The notes below the pieces were generated by a model, which worked only from the letters and a program-made list of their open reading frames with translations, did not search any database and was not told where the DNA came from. Below are positions 8,049-15,636 of a stretch of DNA of 64,000 nt, in pieces (position 1 is the first letter of the stretch; each line of letters starts with the position of its first letter). The stretch is from positions 3,047,001-3,111,000 of the forward strand of contig NZ_JAVDYC010000001.1 in NCBI RefSeq assembly GCF_031458255.1, in the 5' to 3' direction. The DNA is from Catenuloplanes niger (GTDB lineage: Bacteria > Actinomycetota > Actinomycetes > Mycobacteriales > Micromonosporaceae). Both the position numbers and the translations under genes were made by a program.

Positions 8049-8400
8049 AGTCCGTCACCACCGCGAGCTCACCGCCGACGGACCGGGCGGTGAGGCGGCG
8101 CCCACCCTCGAACTCGACCTCCAGCCCGGACTGCTCGCCGGCCTCGTCGGTCTCCGGCCGCAACGCCACGACGCGCCGCCCCCCACCGGTGACCGGCCGC
8201 CGGGTGTACGACTCCGGCGGCCACAGGTAGTCCGGCAGGGTCGCGTCCGGCCGCCGGTCGGTCCGCAGCGACCAGTCCGTCCACACCGTGCACAGCAGCG
8301 CCGAGCCGTCGTCGAACACGATCTGCAGGGCGGCGAGATCGCCGTCCTCGTCGCGCACCTCGACCACCGACTCGGCCACCGCCCCGGCCAGCTCGTCCAC
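8047..8400 (-). CDS. Small acidic protein, candidate immunity protein
   Basis: A 117-aa soluble, strongly acidic protein (MDELAGAVAESVVEVRDEDGD at the N-terminus) rich in beta-forming segments, with no signal peptide or membrane segment. I do not recognise a named family. It begins 12 nt after the stop of the candidate toxin gene in the same direction. A short acidic partner directly downstream of a toxin-like C-terminal domain is the usual layout of polymorphic toxin/immunity pairs. Immunity function is inferred only from this arrangement and charge. Confidence 0.6.
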   Translation of the reverse strand: MDELAGAVAESVVEVRDEDGDLAALQIVFDDGSALLCTVWTDWSLRTDRRPDATLPDYLWPPESYTRRPVTGGGRRVVALRPETDEAGEQSGLEVEFEGGRRLTARSVGGELAVVTD

Positions 8401-8412
8401 CGTCGCTCCTCC

Positions 8413-8940
8413 TCAGTTCCGCACCACGGTCGCACCGTTGTACCAGCCGTTCCCCGCCGGCCCGAGCGGGAACATGGTCACGAACGATCCGTCACCCTTG
8501 GTGATGAGCAGATCGTTGCCCTGCCGATAGAACTGATAGTCGGTCCCGCCACCGCGCTGCGGGTTCCACGGGCCGACCCGCACCTCGTCCGGCGTGGCGT
8601 GCACCGTGTGGATGCGCTCCTCGAACCACCGGCGCGCCTCCGGATCGCTCGGATCCAACCCGTAGTCCTTGGCGTGCTTGCCCCACTTCTTGCCGAACTG
8701 CCGGTCCCCCACACCACTCAGCGGCGGCCCGGTCCAGTCCGGCGTACTGCCCGGCGCCCCACCGTCACCCGATCCACCGCCACGCGGACGGCCGAGCTCC
8801 GCCGCACGCGCCGCCTGATCCTGTCCCTGCGAGACGCTCCGGGGCCGGCCGGGCCCACCGGCCCCGTCGCGCGGGCGGTCGCCGCCGCCCGGCGGGTCGC
8901 CGCCGTCTCCCGCGTCGGAGGGATTCCTAGGCCTGGCCAT
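8413..8940 (-). CDS. Candidate polymorphic-toxin C-terminal domain protein
   Basis: A 175-aa protein. The first 85 residues are a Gly/Pro/Arg-rich disordered stretch without a signal peptide. The last 90 contain FGKKWGKHAKDYGLDP, ARRWFEERIHTVHATPDEVR, then GGTDYQFYRQGNDLLITK and DGSFVTMFPL. This pattern of a conserved His, an I-x-x-I helix, PDEVR, and a final strand ending in FVTxFP recalls small RNase toxin domains at the C-termini of bacterial polymorphic toxins. The fold and activity are inference. The ATG overlaps the end of the phosphatase gene by 14 nt, and the small acidic partner gene follows 12 nt downstream. The protein could instead be a detached toxin cassette that relies on an unlinked secretion system. 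Confidence 0.55.
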   Translation of the reverse strand: MARPRNPSDAGDGGDPPGGGDRPRDGAGGPGRPRSVSQGQDQAARAAELGRPRGGGSGDGGAPGSTPDWTGPPLSGVGDRQFGKKWGKHAKDYGLDPSDPEARRWFEERIHTVHATPDEVRVGPWNPQRGGGTDYQFYRQGNDLLITKGDGSFVTMFPLGPAGNGWYNGATVVRN

Positions 8941-9652
8941 CGCCGTCCGATCCGGACGACGTCGTGCGGCCCAACCGCTCGCGCACCGCGTGCACGTCGC
9001 CGGCGGCGATCCAGTCCGCCGGGCGCTGGTCGGCGAGCACCGCCCGGATCGCGTCGGGGACGGTGACGCCGTGCCGGGCCATCCGCGCGGCGATCACGTC
9101 GCCGTGCGCGGCGTACGCCTCGGCGAAGTACGGGCGCAGACGCTCGGCGCTGAGCGCGTAGTCGGACGCGATCGCGTCCGGGGTCACGCCGGCCAGCGCG
9201 AGCAGCAGCAGCGACACCAGCCCGGTCCGGTCCCGGCCGATGCCGCAGTGCACGACCACGCCACCGGGCCGGGCCCGGGCGACGGCCGCGACCGCGGCGG
9301 CACAGCGCTCCGCGTTGCGCGCGAGGAACGGCCGGTAGTAGAGCGGCGTCCCGTCGATCTCCTCGTCGATGCACCGGTACCAGAACTCGGTGTCCGCGGT
9401 GTCGTCCAGCGGCACGTGCACCACGTCGACCCCGGCCGGCCGCGACACCCCGGCGGCTCGCTCGCCGGCCTCCCGCAGAGCCACCACGGTACGGACGCCG
9501 TACGCGTGCAGCGCGGCCCAGCCGGCCCCGGTCAGCAGGTCCAGGTTCCCCGCCCGGACGACCGCGCCCCACCGGGTGACACCGCCGCCCTCGACCGGCA
9601 ACCCACCGAGATCACGCACGTTGAGGCCGCCGTCCCAGTCCAGATCCCGCAC
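8927..9652 (-). CDS. Tyrosine/dual-specificity phosphatase family protein
   Basis: A 241-aa cytoplasmic phosphatase of the bacterial tyrosine phosphatase group (Y_phosphatase3 type). The P-loop VVHCGIGRDRTG gives the catalytic Cys and Arg. The N-terminal NVRDLGGLPV and VRAGNLDLL segments and the general-acid region (VPLDDTADTEFW) also fit. The start is uncertain: GTG 9652 (VRDLDWDGGLNVRDLGG) fits the family N-terminus. GTG 9673 or a longer frame would add residues encoded by a 15-bp tandem repeat, and none has a clear ribosome site. Its 3' end overlaps the toxin-like gene, so the two are co-transcribed with the putative immunity gene. Whether the phosphatase takes part in the same function is unknown. 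Confidence 0.85.
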   Translation of the reverse strand: MRDLDWDGGLNVRDLGGLPVEGGGVTRWGAVVRAGNLDLLTGAGWAALHAYGVRTVVALREAGERAAGVSRPAGVDVVHVPLDDTADTEFWYRCIDEEIDGTPLYYRPFLARNAERCAAAVAAVARARPGGVVVHCGIGRDRTGLVSLLLLALAGVTPDAIASDYALSAERLRPYFAEAYAAHGDVIAARMARHGVTVPDAIRAVLADQRPADWIAAGDVHAVRERLGRTTSSGSDGDGQA

Positions 9653-9709
9653 CCGGCCGACCCTACCGTCCACCCGACGCGAATCGGTCTCCGGCGACCT
9701 CCTCGGACG

Positions 9710-9754
9710 TACGCGGGACGTGCTTACGCGGGACGTGGTTACGCGGGACGTGAG
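9710..9754. repeat. Three tandem 15-bp repeats
   Basis: Three copies of TACGCGGGACGTGNN start at 9710, 9725 and 9740. They lie between the phosphatase and the YhgE/Pip gene, and the third copy contains part of the latter's stop codon. They may be replication slippage or a regulatory array. Confidence 0.85.
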
Positions 9755-11886
9755 CGGCGGGCCTCGATCCAGCGATGACCGGCCAGCACGGCCAGCACGC
9801 TCACCACCGCGACCAGCGCCCACGGCACGGCGGTCGCGCTGCCGTCCGCCGCGCGCGCCAGCCAGGTGCCCGGCCAGAGCAGGCCGAGACCGACCGTCCA
9901 GGACGGCAGGGCGCCGTCCGGCACGACGGAGGTCGCCGTCATGAGGCCGATCGTCATCAGCAGCACCGCGCCCGCCGAGGCGACGGCCGGTGACCAGGCG
10001 ACCGCCGCCTGCACGACCAGTCCGGCGAGTGCCCCGGCGAGCAGCACGGCGGCCACCGTCCCGGGCCGGCTCGGGTGCCCGCCGAGCGCCACCGACACCA
10101 GCAGCACCGCCAGACCCTGCGCCGCGCCGAGGGCCGTCGACGGCGCGAGCAGCCGGGCGGTCAGCCGCGGGGACGGCCGGGTGGACAGCGTCGCCGTGCG
10201 TATCCGGGTCCGCCGGCGGCGAGCCACCAGCAGGCTGACCAGTACCGCCGCGCAGGCGGCGATCAGCGGGACGAGCGAGCCGGTCAGGGACGACGCGAGA
10301 CCGTCCCGGTCCAGGGCCCCGTCCGCGGTCTCGGCGATCGGCCGCGCGGCCGCGTCCGCGAGTTCCGCGCGCCGCTCCTCCGGGTAGGGTTCGGCGCTCT
10401 CGGCACCGTCCCCGAGCCGGTCGGCCAGTGCCGTACTGCCGTCGGCGAGGTCGCCCGCGCCCGCGGCCAGATCGCCGATTCCCGCGTCGAGTTCGATGGC
10501 GCCGTCCCGCGCGGAGCCGGTGCCGGCGGCCACCTCGCCGGCGCCGGTTGTCATCGTCGTCATGGCGACGGCCAGCTCCCGTGCGCCGTCCGCGGTCCGG
10601 GCGGCGCCGTCGGCGGTGCCGGCCGCACCGGCCGCGAGCTCACGGCTGCCCGCGGCCAGCTCCCGCGCGCCGCCGGCCGAAGCCGACACGCCCTGATCGA
10701 GCGTCGTCGCGCCGGTGCTCAGCTGCCGCGCGCCGTCGCTCAGGTCCTTCGTCGCGGCCGAGAGCTGCTCGGCGCCGCCGGTGAGTGCCGCGGTTCCGGC
10801 AGCCAGCCGGTCGGCGGACCCGGCGAGCCGGCCGGCACCGGCGGAGAGTTCGGCGAGTTGCGCGCAGTACGCCGGGGACGCCCCGGACGCCGGGCAGCTG
10901 GCGACGGCCGCCGCCTGTGCCGCCGCCAGCTGCCCGGCCGACGAGGCGAGATCCCGGCTGCCGGTGCGCAGCCCGGCGGCCGAGGTGGAGAGCAGCGCGG
11001 CGGACTCCTGCACGCGGGCCGCTCCATCGCTGGTCCGTCCGGCCGCGTCGGCGAGTTGCCCGCTGCTCGTGTCCAGGGTCGCCAGGCCGTCGGCGAGGGT
11101 CGCGCTCGCGGCCGCCGTGCTCGCCGCGCCGGTGGCCAGGCCGGCGGTGCCACCGGCGATCGCCTCGGTCGCCTCGCTCAGGCCGTCGGCCCCGCCCCGC
11201 AGATCGCCGGCGCCGGCCGCCAACCGGGACGTGGCGTCGGCCAGGTCGGCCAGGCCGGCGCTCAGGTCACTGGATCCGCTGCCGGCCGACCGCGCGCCGT
11301 CGGCCAGGTCCCTCGATCCCGCGGCGACCTCCCCGGCACCGTCCGCGGCCTCGCCCAGCTGCGTGTCCACCCGGTCCAGTCCGGTGTAGAGACCTTCGAG
11401 ATGCTGCGCCGCGACGAGGTCGGAGACGTTCGCGGACGCCTCGTGCAGCCCCTGCGTCACGGCCCGCTGGACGAAACGATTGACCGGGTCGGCCCAGTCG
11501 ACGTACACGCGCGCCTTGCGTGGTTCCGCCGTACCCGCGGCGGCTACGTCCGCGGAGAACTCGCCGGGCACGGTGACGACCGCGGCATAGGTGCCGTCGA
11601 GCACGCCCGCGGCCGCGTCCTCCGGCTGGGTGATCCGCCAGTCGACGATCACGCTGCTGTCCTGGAGGGCCGCGGCAAGCGCTCGACCGGCGGCGACGGT
11701 CGCGGTCGCCTCGCCCGTGGTCACCTCCACCGGCTCGTCCCGCAGCACGAGCGCGGCCGTCGCGACGGGTTCGTCGGTGCCGGTCAGGGGCGTGTGGCTG
11801 ACGACGGCGCCGACCGCGACCGCGGGAACGGCGGCCAGCAGGGCGTACGCGAGCGCGGCGGCTGCCGCGCGGCGAAGCGTGTTCAT
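9739..11886 (-). CDS. YhgE/Pip-type membrane protein
   Basis: A 715-aa protein with one N-terminal membrane segment (ALAYALLAAVPAVAVGAVV). A long extracytoplasmic region (about residues 30-510) follows, and then five or so C-terminal membrane helices. The middle is built of dozens of short repeats of the type LA-x-GA-x-x-LA-x-G, predicted to form long helical bundles as in YhgE/Pip and phage-infection-protein-like families. Its ATG overlaps the stop of the MMPL gene (ATGA), so the two are translated together. The family is often linked to export or to ESX-type surface functions. Here it is likely an accessory subunit of the upstream MMPL exporter. A much longer frame that extends upstream is antisense coding noise. 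Confidence 0.85.
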   Translation of the reverse strand: MNTLRRAAAAALAYALLAAVPAVAVGAVVSHTPLTGTDEPVATAALVLRDEPVEVTTGEATATVAAGRALAAALQDSSVIVDWRITQPEDAAAGVLDGTYAAVVTVPGEFSADVAAAGTAEPRKARVYVDWADPVNRFVQRAVTQGLHEASANVSDLVAAQHLEGLYTGLDRVDTQLGEAADGAGEVAAGSRDLADGARSAGSGSSDLSAGLADLADATSRLAAGAGDLRGGADGLSEATEAIAGGTAGLATGAASTAAASATLADGLATLDTSSGQLADAAGRTSDGAARVQESAALLSTSAAGLRTGSRDLASSAGQLAAAQAAAVASCPASGASPAYCAQLAELSAGAGRLAGSADRLAAGTAALTGGAEQLSAATKDLSDGARQLSTGATTLDQGVSASAGGARELAAGSRELAAGAAGTADGAARTADGARELAVAMTTMTTGAGEVAAGTGSARDGAIELDAGIGDLAAGAGDLADGSTALADRLGDGAESAEPYPEERRAELADAAARPIAETADGALDRDGLASSLTGSLVPLIAACAAVLVSLLVARRRRTRIRTATLSTRPSPRLTARLLAPSTALGAAQGLAVLLVSVALGGHPSRPGTVAAVLLAGALAGLVVQAAVAWSPAVASAGAVLLMTIGLMTATSVVPDGALPSWTVGLGLLWPGTWLARAADGSATAVPWALVAVVSVLAVLAGHRWIEARRSRPA

Positions 11887-14732
11887 CGGGCCGCCCGCAC
11901 GGGAGCGATGTCGTGGACCGGGCGGACCCGCACCCGGTCCGTCGGGTCGGCGGCGGGTGTGGCGACGAGGACGGCGGTGCCCTCGTCCGCGATGTGGTGC
12001 AGCAGATCCCACACCGTCTCGGCGTGGCCGGTGGCGAGGACCGGCAACTCCACGGCGATGACCGCGGGCCGGGAACTGAGCGCCCACGCGAGGTTGTCGA
12101 CGACCTCGGCCGGCGGTCCGGCGGACACGTCGGCATCCTGGCCGGTCGCATCGGCGAACTCGGCCGACCGGGACCGCAGCCGCTCGGCCACCGCCGCGAA
12201 GCGTGGCTCCGCCGCCGCGAGCTCGGTGCGTTTCCGGCCGCGCGCCGGCTGGCCCGCGACACCACCGATGCCGACCACCGGCCGGCGCGACGCCCGCCGC
12301 GCGGGCCGGCCGGCCACGGTGAGGCGGCCGCGTGCGGGGCGCGCCCGGCCGGTCACCGCCCACAGCAGTTCGCTGATCGCGGCCGGGGCACCCTCGAGCG
12401 CGACGAGCCCACCGGGGGCCAGTGCGAAGTCGTCGACCTCGTGCGCGGTGCCTGCCGCGTCGACCACCACGCCGTCGGCCCGGACCAGCGCGCCGGCCCG
12501 CACGGCCGGGCCGTCGGTGTCGGCCAGCCGGTCGTCGAGCGTCGCGCCTTCCACGTCCAGCTCCGGCAGCCGCCGGTCGATGCGGGCCGGCAGCCACCAG
12601 GCCCACCTGCCCATCACCGTCATCAGCGCCGGGATCAGGGTCAGCCGCACCACGAACGCGTCGAGCAGCACGCCGGCCGCGAGCGCGAACGCGATCGGCT
12701 TGAGGACCGCGTCGCCGGTCGGCACGAACGCGGCGAACACCGCGATCATGATCACGGCAGCGGCGACCACGACCTTGCTCGACTGGCGGATGCCGGCGTC
12801 GACCGCCTCCTCCGCGGTGCCGCCGCGGGCCCGGTGGTGGGTGTAGTGCTCACGCATGCGTGACACCAGGAAGACCTGGTAGTCCATGGCGAGGCCGAAG
12901 AGGACACCCATCAGCATGATCGGCAGGAAGCTGATCACCGGGCCGGTCCGGTCGACGCCGATCAGGCCGGCGCCCCATCCGTACTCGAAGACCATCGCCA
13001 CCGCGCCGAACGAGGCGGCCGTGGAGAGCAGGTAGCCCAGCGAGGCGGTGAGCGGCACCAGCACGGACCGGAAGACCAGCATGAGCAGCAGGAGTGACAG
13101 CCCCACCACGACGGCGCCGAACGGCACCAGCGCGCCGGCCAGCCGCTCGCTGACGTCGAGGCTGACCGCGGTCGGCCCGGTCACGGCAAGGTCGTAGCCG
13201 GCCATGCCCGGCTCCTCGGCGAGGTCGCGCAGATCACCGACCAGATCCTTGGTCGCGGGCGCGTCCGGCGCCTCGGCCGGGACGACGGAGAAGACGGCGG
13301 TGTCCGCGGTCTCGTTCGGCACCGCGTTCGTCACGGCCGCGACGCCGGGCGTCCCGGCGAGGGTGTTCGCGATCTGGTCGATGGCCGCCAGCGGGTTGGT
13401 CGAGCCGAGGATGTTCGCCGAGACGGTCAGCGGGCCGTTGTAGCCGGGCCCGAACTCCGCGGCGATCGTGTCGTAGGCCAGGCGCTGGGTCGATCCGGCC
13501 GCCTCGTCGCCGTTGTCGGGCAGCGCCAGCCGCAGGTCGGTGGCCGGAACCGCGCAGGCGACCAGCAGCAGGACCGCGCCGGCGGTCACCGGGTGCCGGA
13601 ACCTGCGGACCAGGCCGGACCAGCGCCCGGCCAGCACGCCCGCCGACGCGGCGTGGCGTTTGCCGAGGCGCAGCCGGTCGCCGGCGAAACCGAGCAGCGC
13701 CGGAAGCAGGGTGAGCGCGATGGTGACGGCGACCGTCACCGAGAACGCGGCGCCCAGGCCCATGACCGTGAGGAACGGGATCTGCGCGATGGACAGGCCG
13801 GCCAGCGCGATGATGACCGTCGCGCCGGCGAACACGACGGCGCTGCCGGCCGTGGCGTTGGCCCGCGCCACCGCCTCCTCCACGCCGTGTCCCTCGCCGA
13901 GCAGTTCCCGGTGCCGCGAGACGATGAACAGTGCGTAGTCGATGCCGACGGCCAGGCCGATCATCATTCCCAGCGTGGGTGCCGAACTCGACACCTCGAT
14001 GACGTTCGACAGCAGCAACAGCCCGCCGGTGGCGATGCCCACGCCGACGATCGCCGTGCCGATGGGCAGGAACGCGGCCAGCAGGGACCGGAAGGTCACG
14101 GCGAGCACGACCAGCGCGACCAGGACGCCGATGACCTCGACGACGCTGAGGTGCGCGCCGGTCTCCCGGAACGCCTCGCCGCCGAACGAGACCGCCACGG
14201 ACGGCCGTTCCCGCACCGGATCCATCGCCTGCCGCACGTCGTCCAGCACCTCGTCCGGGATGTACTGCGCGTCGTCGTCGAACTGGACCTGGGCGTACAC
14301 CGTCGAGCCGTCGTCGGACACCCGCTCGGACCGCACCACCTCCGGGGGTGGCGGTGGGGTCACCGCCGCCGTCCCGGGCACCGCGACGAGTGCACCGGTG
14401 TACGGGTCGGTGACCGCCGAGACGCCGTCCAGACCCGCGACCTCGGTCAGCGCCCGGCGTACGACCTCTTCGGTGGCCGGGTCGGTGACGGTGCCCTGTT
14501 CGGCGTGCACGACGAGCACGCCGGCACCGGTTGCGGTCTGGGGAAAGGTGCGGCTGAGGTCGTCGAGCGCGTCCTGGGCCGGCGTGCCGGGGATGCTGAA
14601 TCCCTCGTCGAGCGCGGTGCCGACGGTCGCCAGCCCGGTTCCGACGGCGATCAGCAACAGCAGCCAGGCGGCCAGGACGCGGCGCCGGGCCCGGTAGCAG
14701 GCGCGGCCGATCAGATACAACGCATGGGACAT
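11883..14732 (-). CDS. MMPL/RND-family transporter with degenerate ABC-ATPase-like C-terminal domain
   Basis: A 949-aa exporter. It has two sets of RND-like membrane helices, each with a large extracytoplasmic loop (helices start near residues 20, 190-390 and 520-730). These include MMIGLAVGIDYALFIVSRHRELLGEG and MGVLFGLAMDYQVFLVSRMREHY, the conserved G-x-x-x-D-Y segments used for proton coupling. After the last helix about 220 residues follow that the family does not usually have. This tail is laid out like an ABC nucleotide-binding domain. GGLVALEGAPAAISELLWAV stands where G-x-x-G-x-GKST would be, RLTVAGRPA follows, and a late block AWALSSRPAVIAVELPVLATG resembles the Walker B region. No Walker A lysine is present. 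ATG 14732 follows GAAAGG. The gene is coupled to YhgE/Pip and divergent from a two-component system that may control it. Confidence 0.88.
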   Translation of the reverse strand: MSHALYLIGRACYRARRRVLAAWLLLLIAVGTGLATVGTALDEGFSIPGTPAQDALDDLSRTFPQTATGAGVLVVHAEQGTVTDPATEEVVRRALTEVAGLDGVSAVTDPYTGALVAVPGTAAVTPPPPPEVVRSERVSDDGSTVYAQVQFDDDAQYIPDEVLDDVRQAMDPVRERPSVAVSFGGEAFRETGAHLSVVEVIGVLVALVVLAVTFRSLLAAFLPIGTAIVGVGIATGGLLLLSNVIEVSSSAPTLGMMIGLAVGIDYALFIVSRHRELLGEGHGVEEAVARANATAGSAVVFAGATVIIALAGLSIAQIPFLTVMGLGAAFSVTVAVTIALTLLPALLGFAGDRLRLGKRHAASAGVLAGRWSGLVRRFRHPVTAGAVLLLVACAVPATDLRLALPDNGDEAAGSTQRLAYDTIAAEFGPGYNGPLTVSANILGSTNPLAAIDQIANTLAGTPGVAAVTNAVPNETADTAVFSVVPAEAPDAPATKDLVGDLRDLAEEPGMAGYDLAVTGPTAVSLDVSERLAGALVPFGAVVVGLSLLLLMLVFRSVLVPLTASLGYLLSTAASFGAVAMVFEYGWGAGLIGVDRTGPVISFLPIMLMGVLFGLAMDYQVFLVSRMREHYTHHRARGGTAEEAVDAGIRQSSKVVVAAAVIMIAVFAAFVPTGDAVLKPIAFALAAGVLLDAFVVRLTLIPALMTVMGRWAWWLPARIDRRLPELDVEGATLDDRLADTDGPAVRAGALVRADGVVVDAAGTAHEVDDFALAPGGLVALEGAPAAISELLWAVTGRARPARGRLTVAGRPARRASRRPVVGIGGVAGQPARGRKRTELAAAEPRFAAVAERLRSRSAEFADATGQDADVSAGPPAEVVDNLAWALSSRPAVIAVELPVLATGHAETVWDLLHHIADEGTAVLVATPAADPTDRVRVRPVHDIAPVRAAR

Positions 14733-14871
14733 AACGGACCTTTCATCGGCAGTCAAAGGCCAGCGTCCCGAATCGACCTGCCGTGGGCCTGCCACCGCCC
14801 TGACGACCGCTTGATGATCGGCTGAGCGGCCGTCACCTGGTCATCGTGCGTTCCTCAGGCATAATGATGAT

Positions 14872-15636
14872 GTGATCAGATCTGATGAAACAAGCACGGG
14901 CGGGCGTGGCCCGTGCCCCGTTCTGGTCGTGGAGGACGAGCCGGCCCTGCGCGAGCTGGTCTCCCGCACCCTCGGCTTCGCCGGCCTGCCGGTGCTCAGC
15001 GTCTCGACGGTGCAGGCCGCGATCGATGCCGTGGCGGACACCGCGGTGGCGGTGGCGGTCCTCGACGTGATGCTGCCCGACGGCTCCGGCCTCGACCTCG
15101 CGCAGCGGCTGCGGGCCGAGCGCTCCGCCATCGGCGTCCTCTTCCTGACCGCACGCGACAGCCTCGAGGACCGGCTGACCGGATTCGCGTTCGGCGCCGA
15201 CGACTACCTCACCAAGCCGTTCAGCGTGGCGGAGCTGATCGCGCGGGTCACCGCGCTGCACCGCCGGGTCCTGGCCGGCACCGAGGGCCGGGTCCGGGAG
15301 GACGCGCAGGCCGCGTCCGGCACGATGACCGTCGGCGACGTCACCCTCGACGAGTCCACCTATGCGGTGACCCGCGCGGGCCGCCCGCTCGAGCTGTCGC
15401 CGACCGAGTTCAAGCTGTTGCGGTACCTGATGAGCAACGCCGACGTCGTGGTCTCCAAGGACCAGATCGTCGCGCAGGTCTGGCAGTACGACTTCGCCGG
15501 CGACAGCGGCGTCGTCGAGAAGTTCATCAGTCAGCTCCGCCGCAAGCTGGACGCCACCGGGGACAGCTTCATCCGTACCGTGCGCGGTTTCGGCTACACC
15601 GTACGCACCGGCGAGCCCGGCGCCGTCCCGCGGTGA
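14872..15636 (+). CDS. OmpR/PhoB-family response regulator
   Basis: A 254-aa DNA-binding response regulator. The receiver domain is at about residues 16-130, with the acidic pair in VVEDEP, phospho-acceptor Asp65 in VLDVMLPDG, a conserved Thr in FLTARD and Lys in YLTKPF. The winged-helix domain is at about 150-250 (LSPTEFKLLRYLMSNADVVV, ending VRTVRGFGYTVR). GTG 14872 is the only start in frame before the receiver domain. The stop overlaps the GTG start of the histidine kinase (GTGA). Divergent from the MMPL/YhgE operon with a 139-nt shared control region, it probably regulates that operon and itself. Confidence 0.92.
   Translation: MIRSDETSTGGRGPCPVLVVEDEPALRELVSRTLGFAGLPVLSVSTVQAAIDAVADTAVAVAVLDVMLPDGSGLDLAQRLRAERSAIGVLFLTARDSLEDRLTGFAFGADDYLTKPFSVAELIARVTALHRRVLAGTEGRVREDAQAASGTMTVGDVTLDESTYAVTRAGRPLELSPTEFKLLRYLMSNADVVVSKDQIVAQVWQYDFAGDSGVVEKFISQLRRKLDATGDSFIRTVRGFGYTVRTGEPGAVPR
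14875..14886. promoter_or_regulatory. 12-bp palindrome over the response-regulator start
   Basis: ATCAGATCTGAT is a perfect palindrome lying 1 nt after the GTG start codon of the response regulator, in the divergent control region facing the MMPL operon. An autoregulatory or repressor site is possible; no regulator is identified. Confidence 0.35.

Noticed and set aside
9739-12606. A 955-codon frame joining YhgE/Pip to upstream sequence
   Set aside because: The extra N-terminal part is antisense-like Arg-rich sequence overlapping the MMPL gene in another frame. ATG 11886 overlaps the MMPL stop and fits the family.
10075-12846. A long plus-strand open frame (over 900 codons) opposite the YhgE/Pip gene
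   Set aside because: Its product is low-complexity Arg/Gly-rich sequence without a domain. It is the expected antisense shadow of a GC-rich gene with clear family features.
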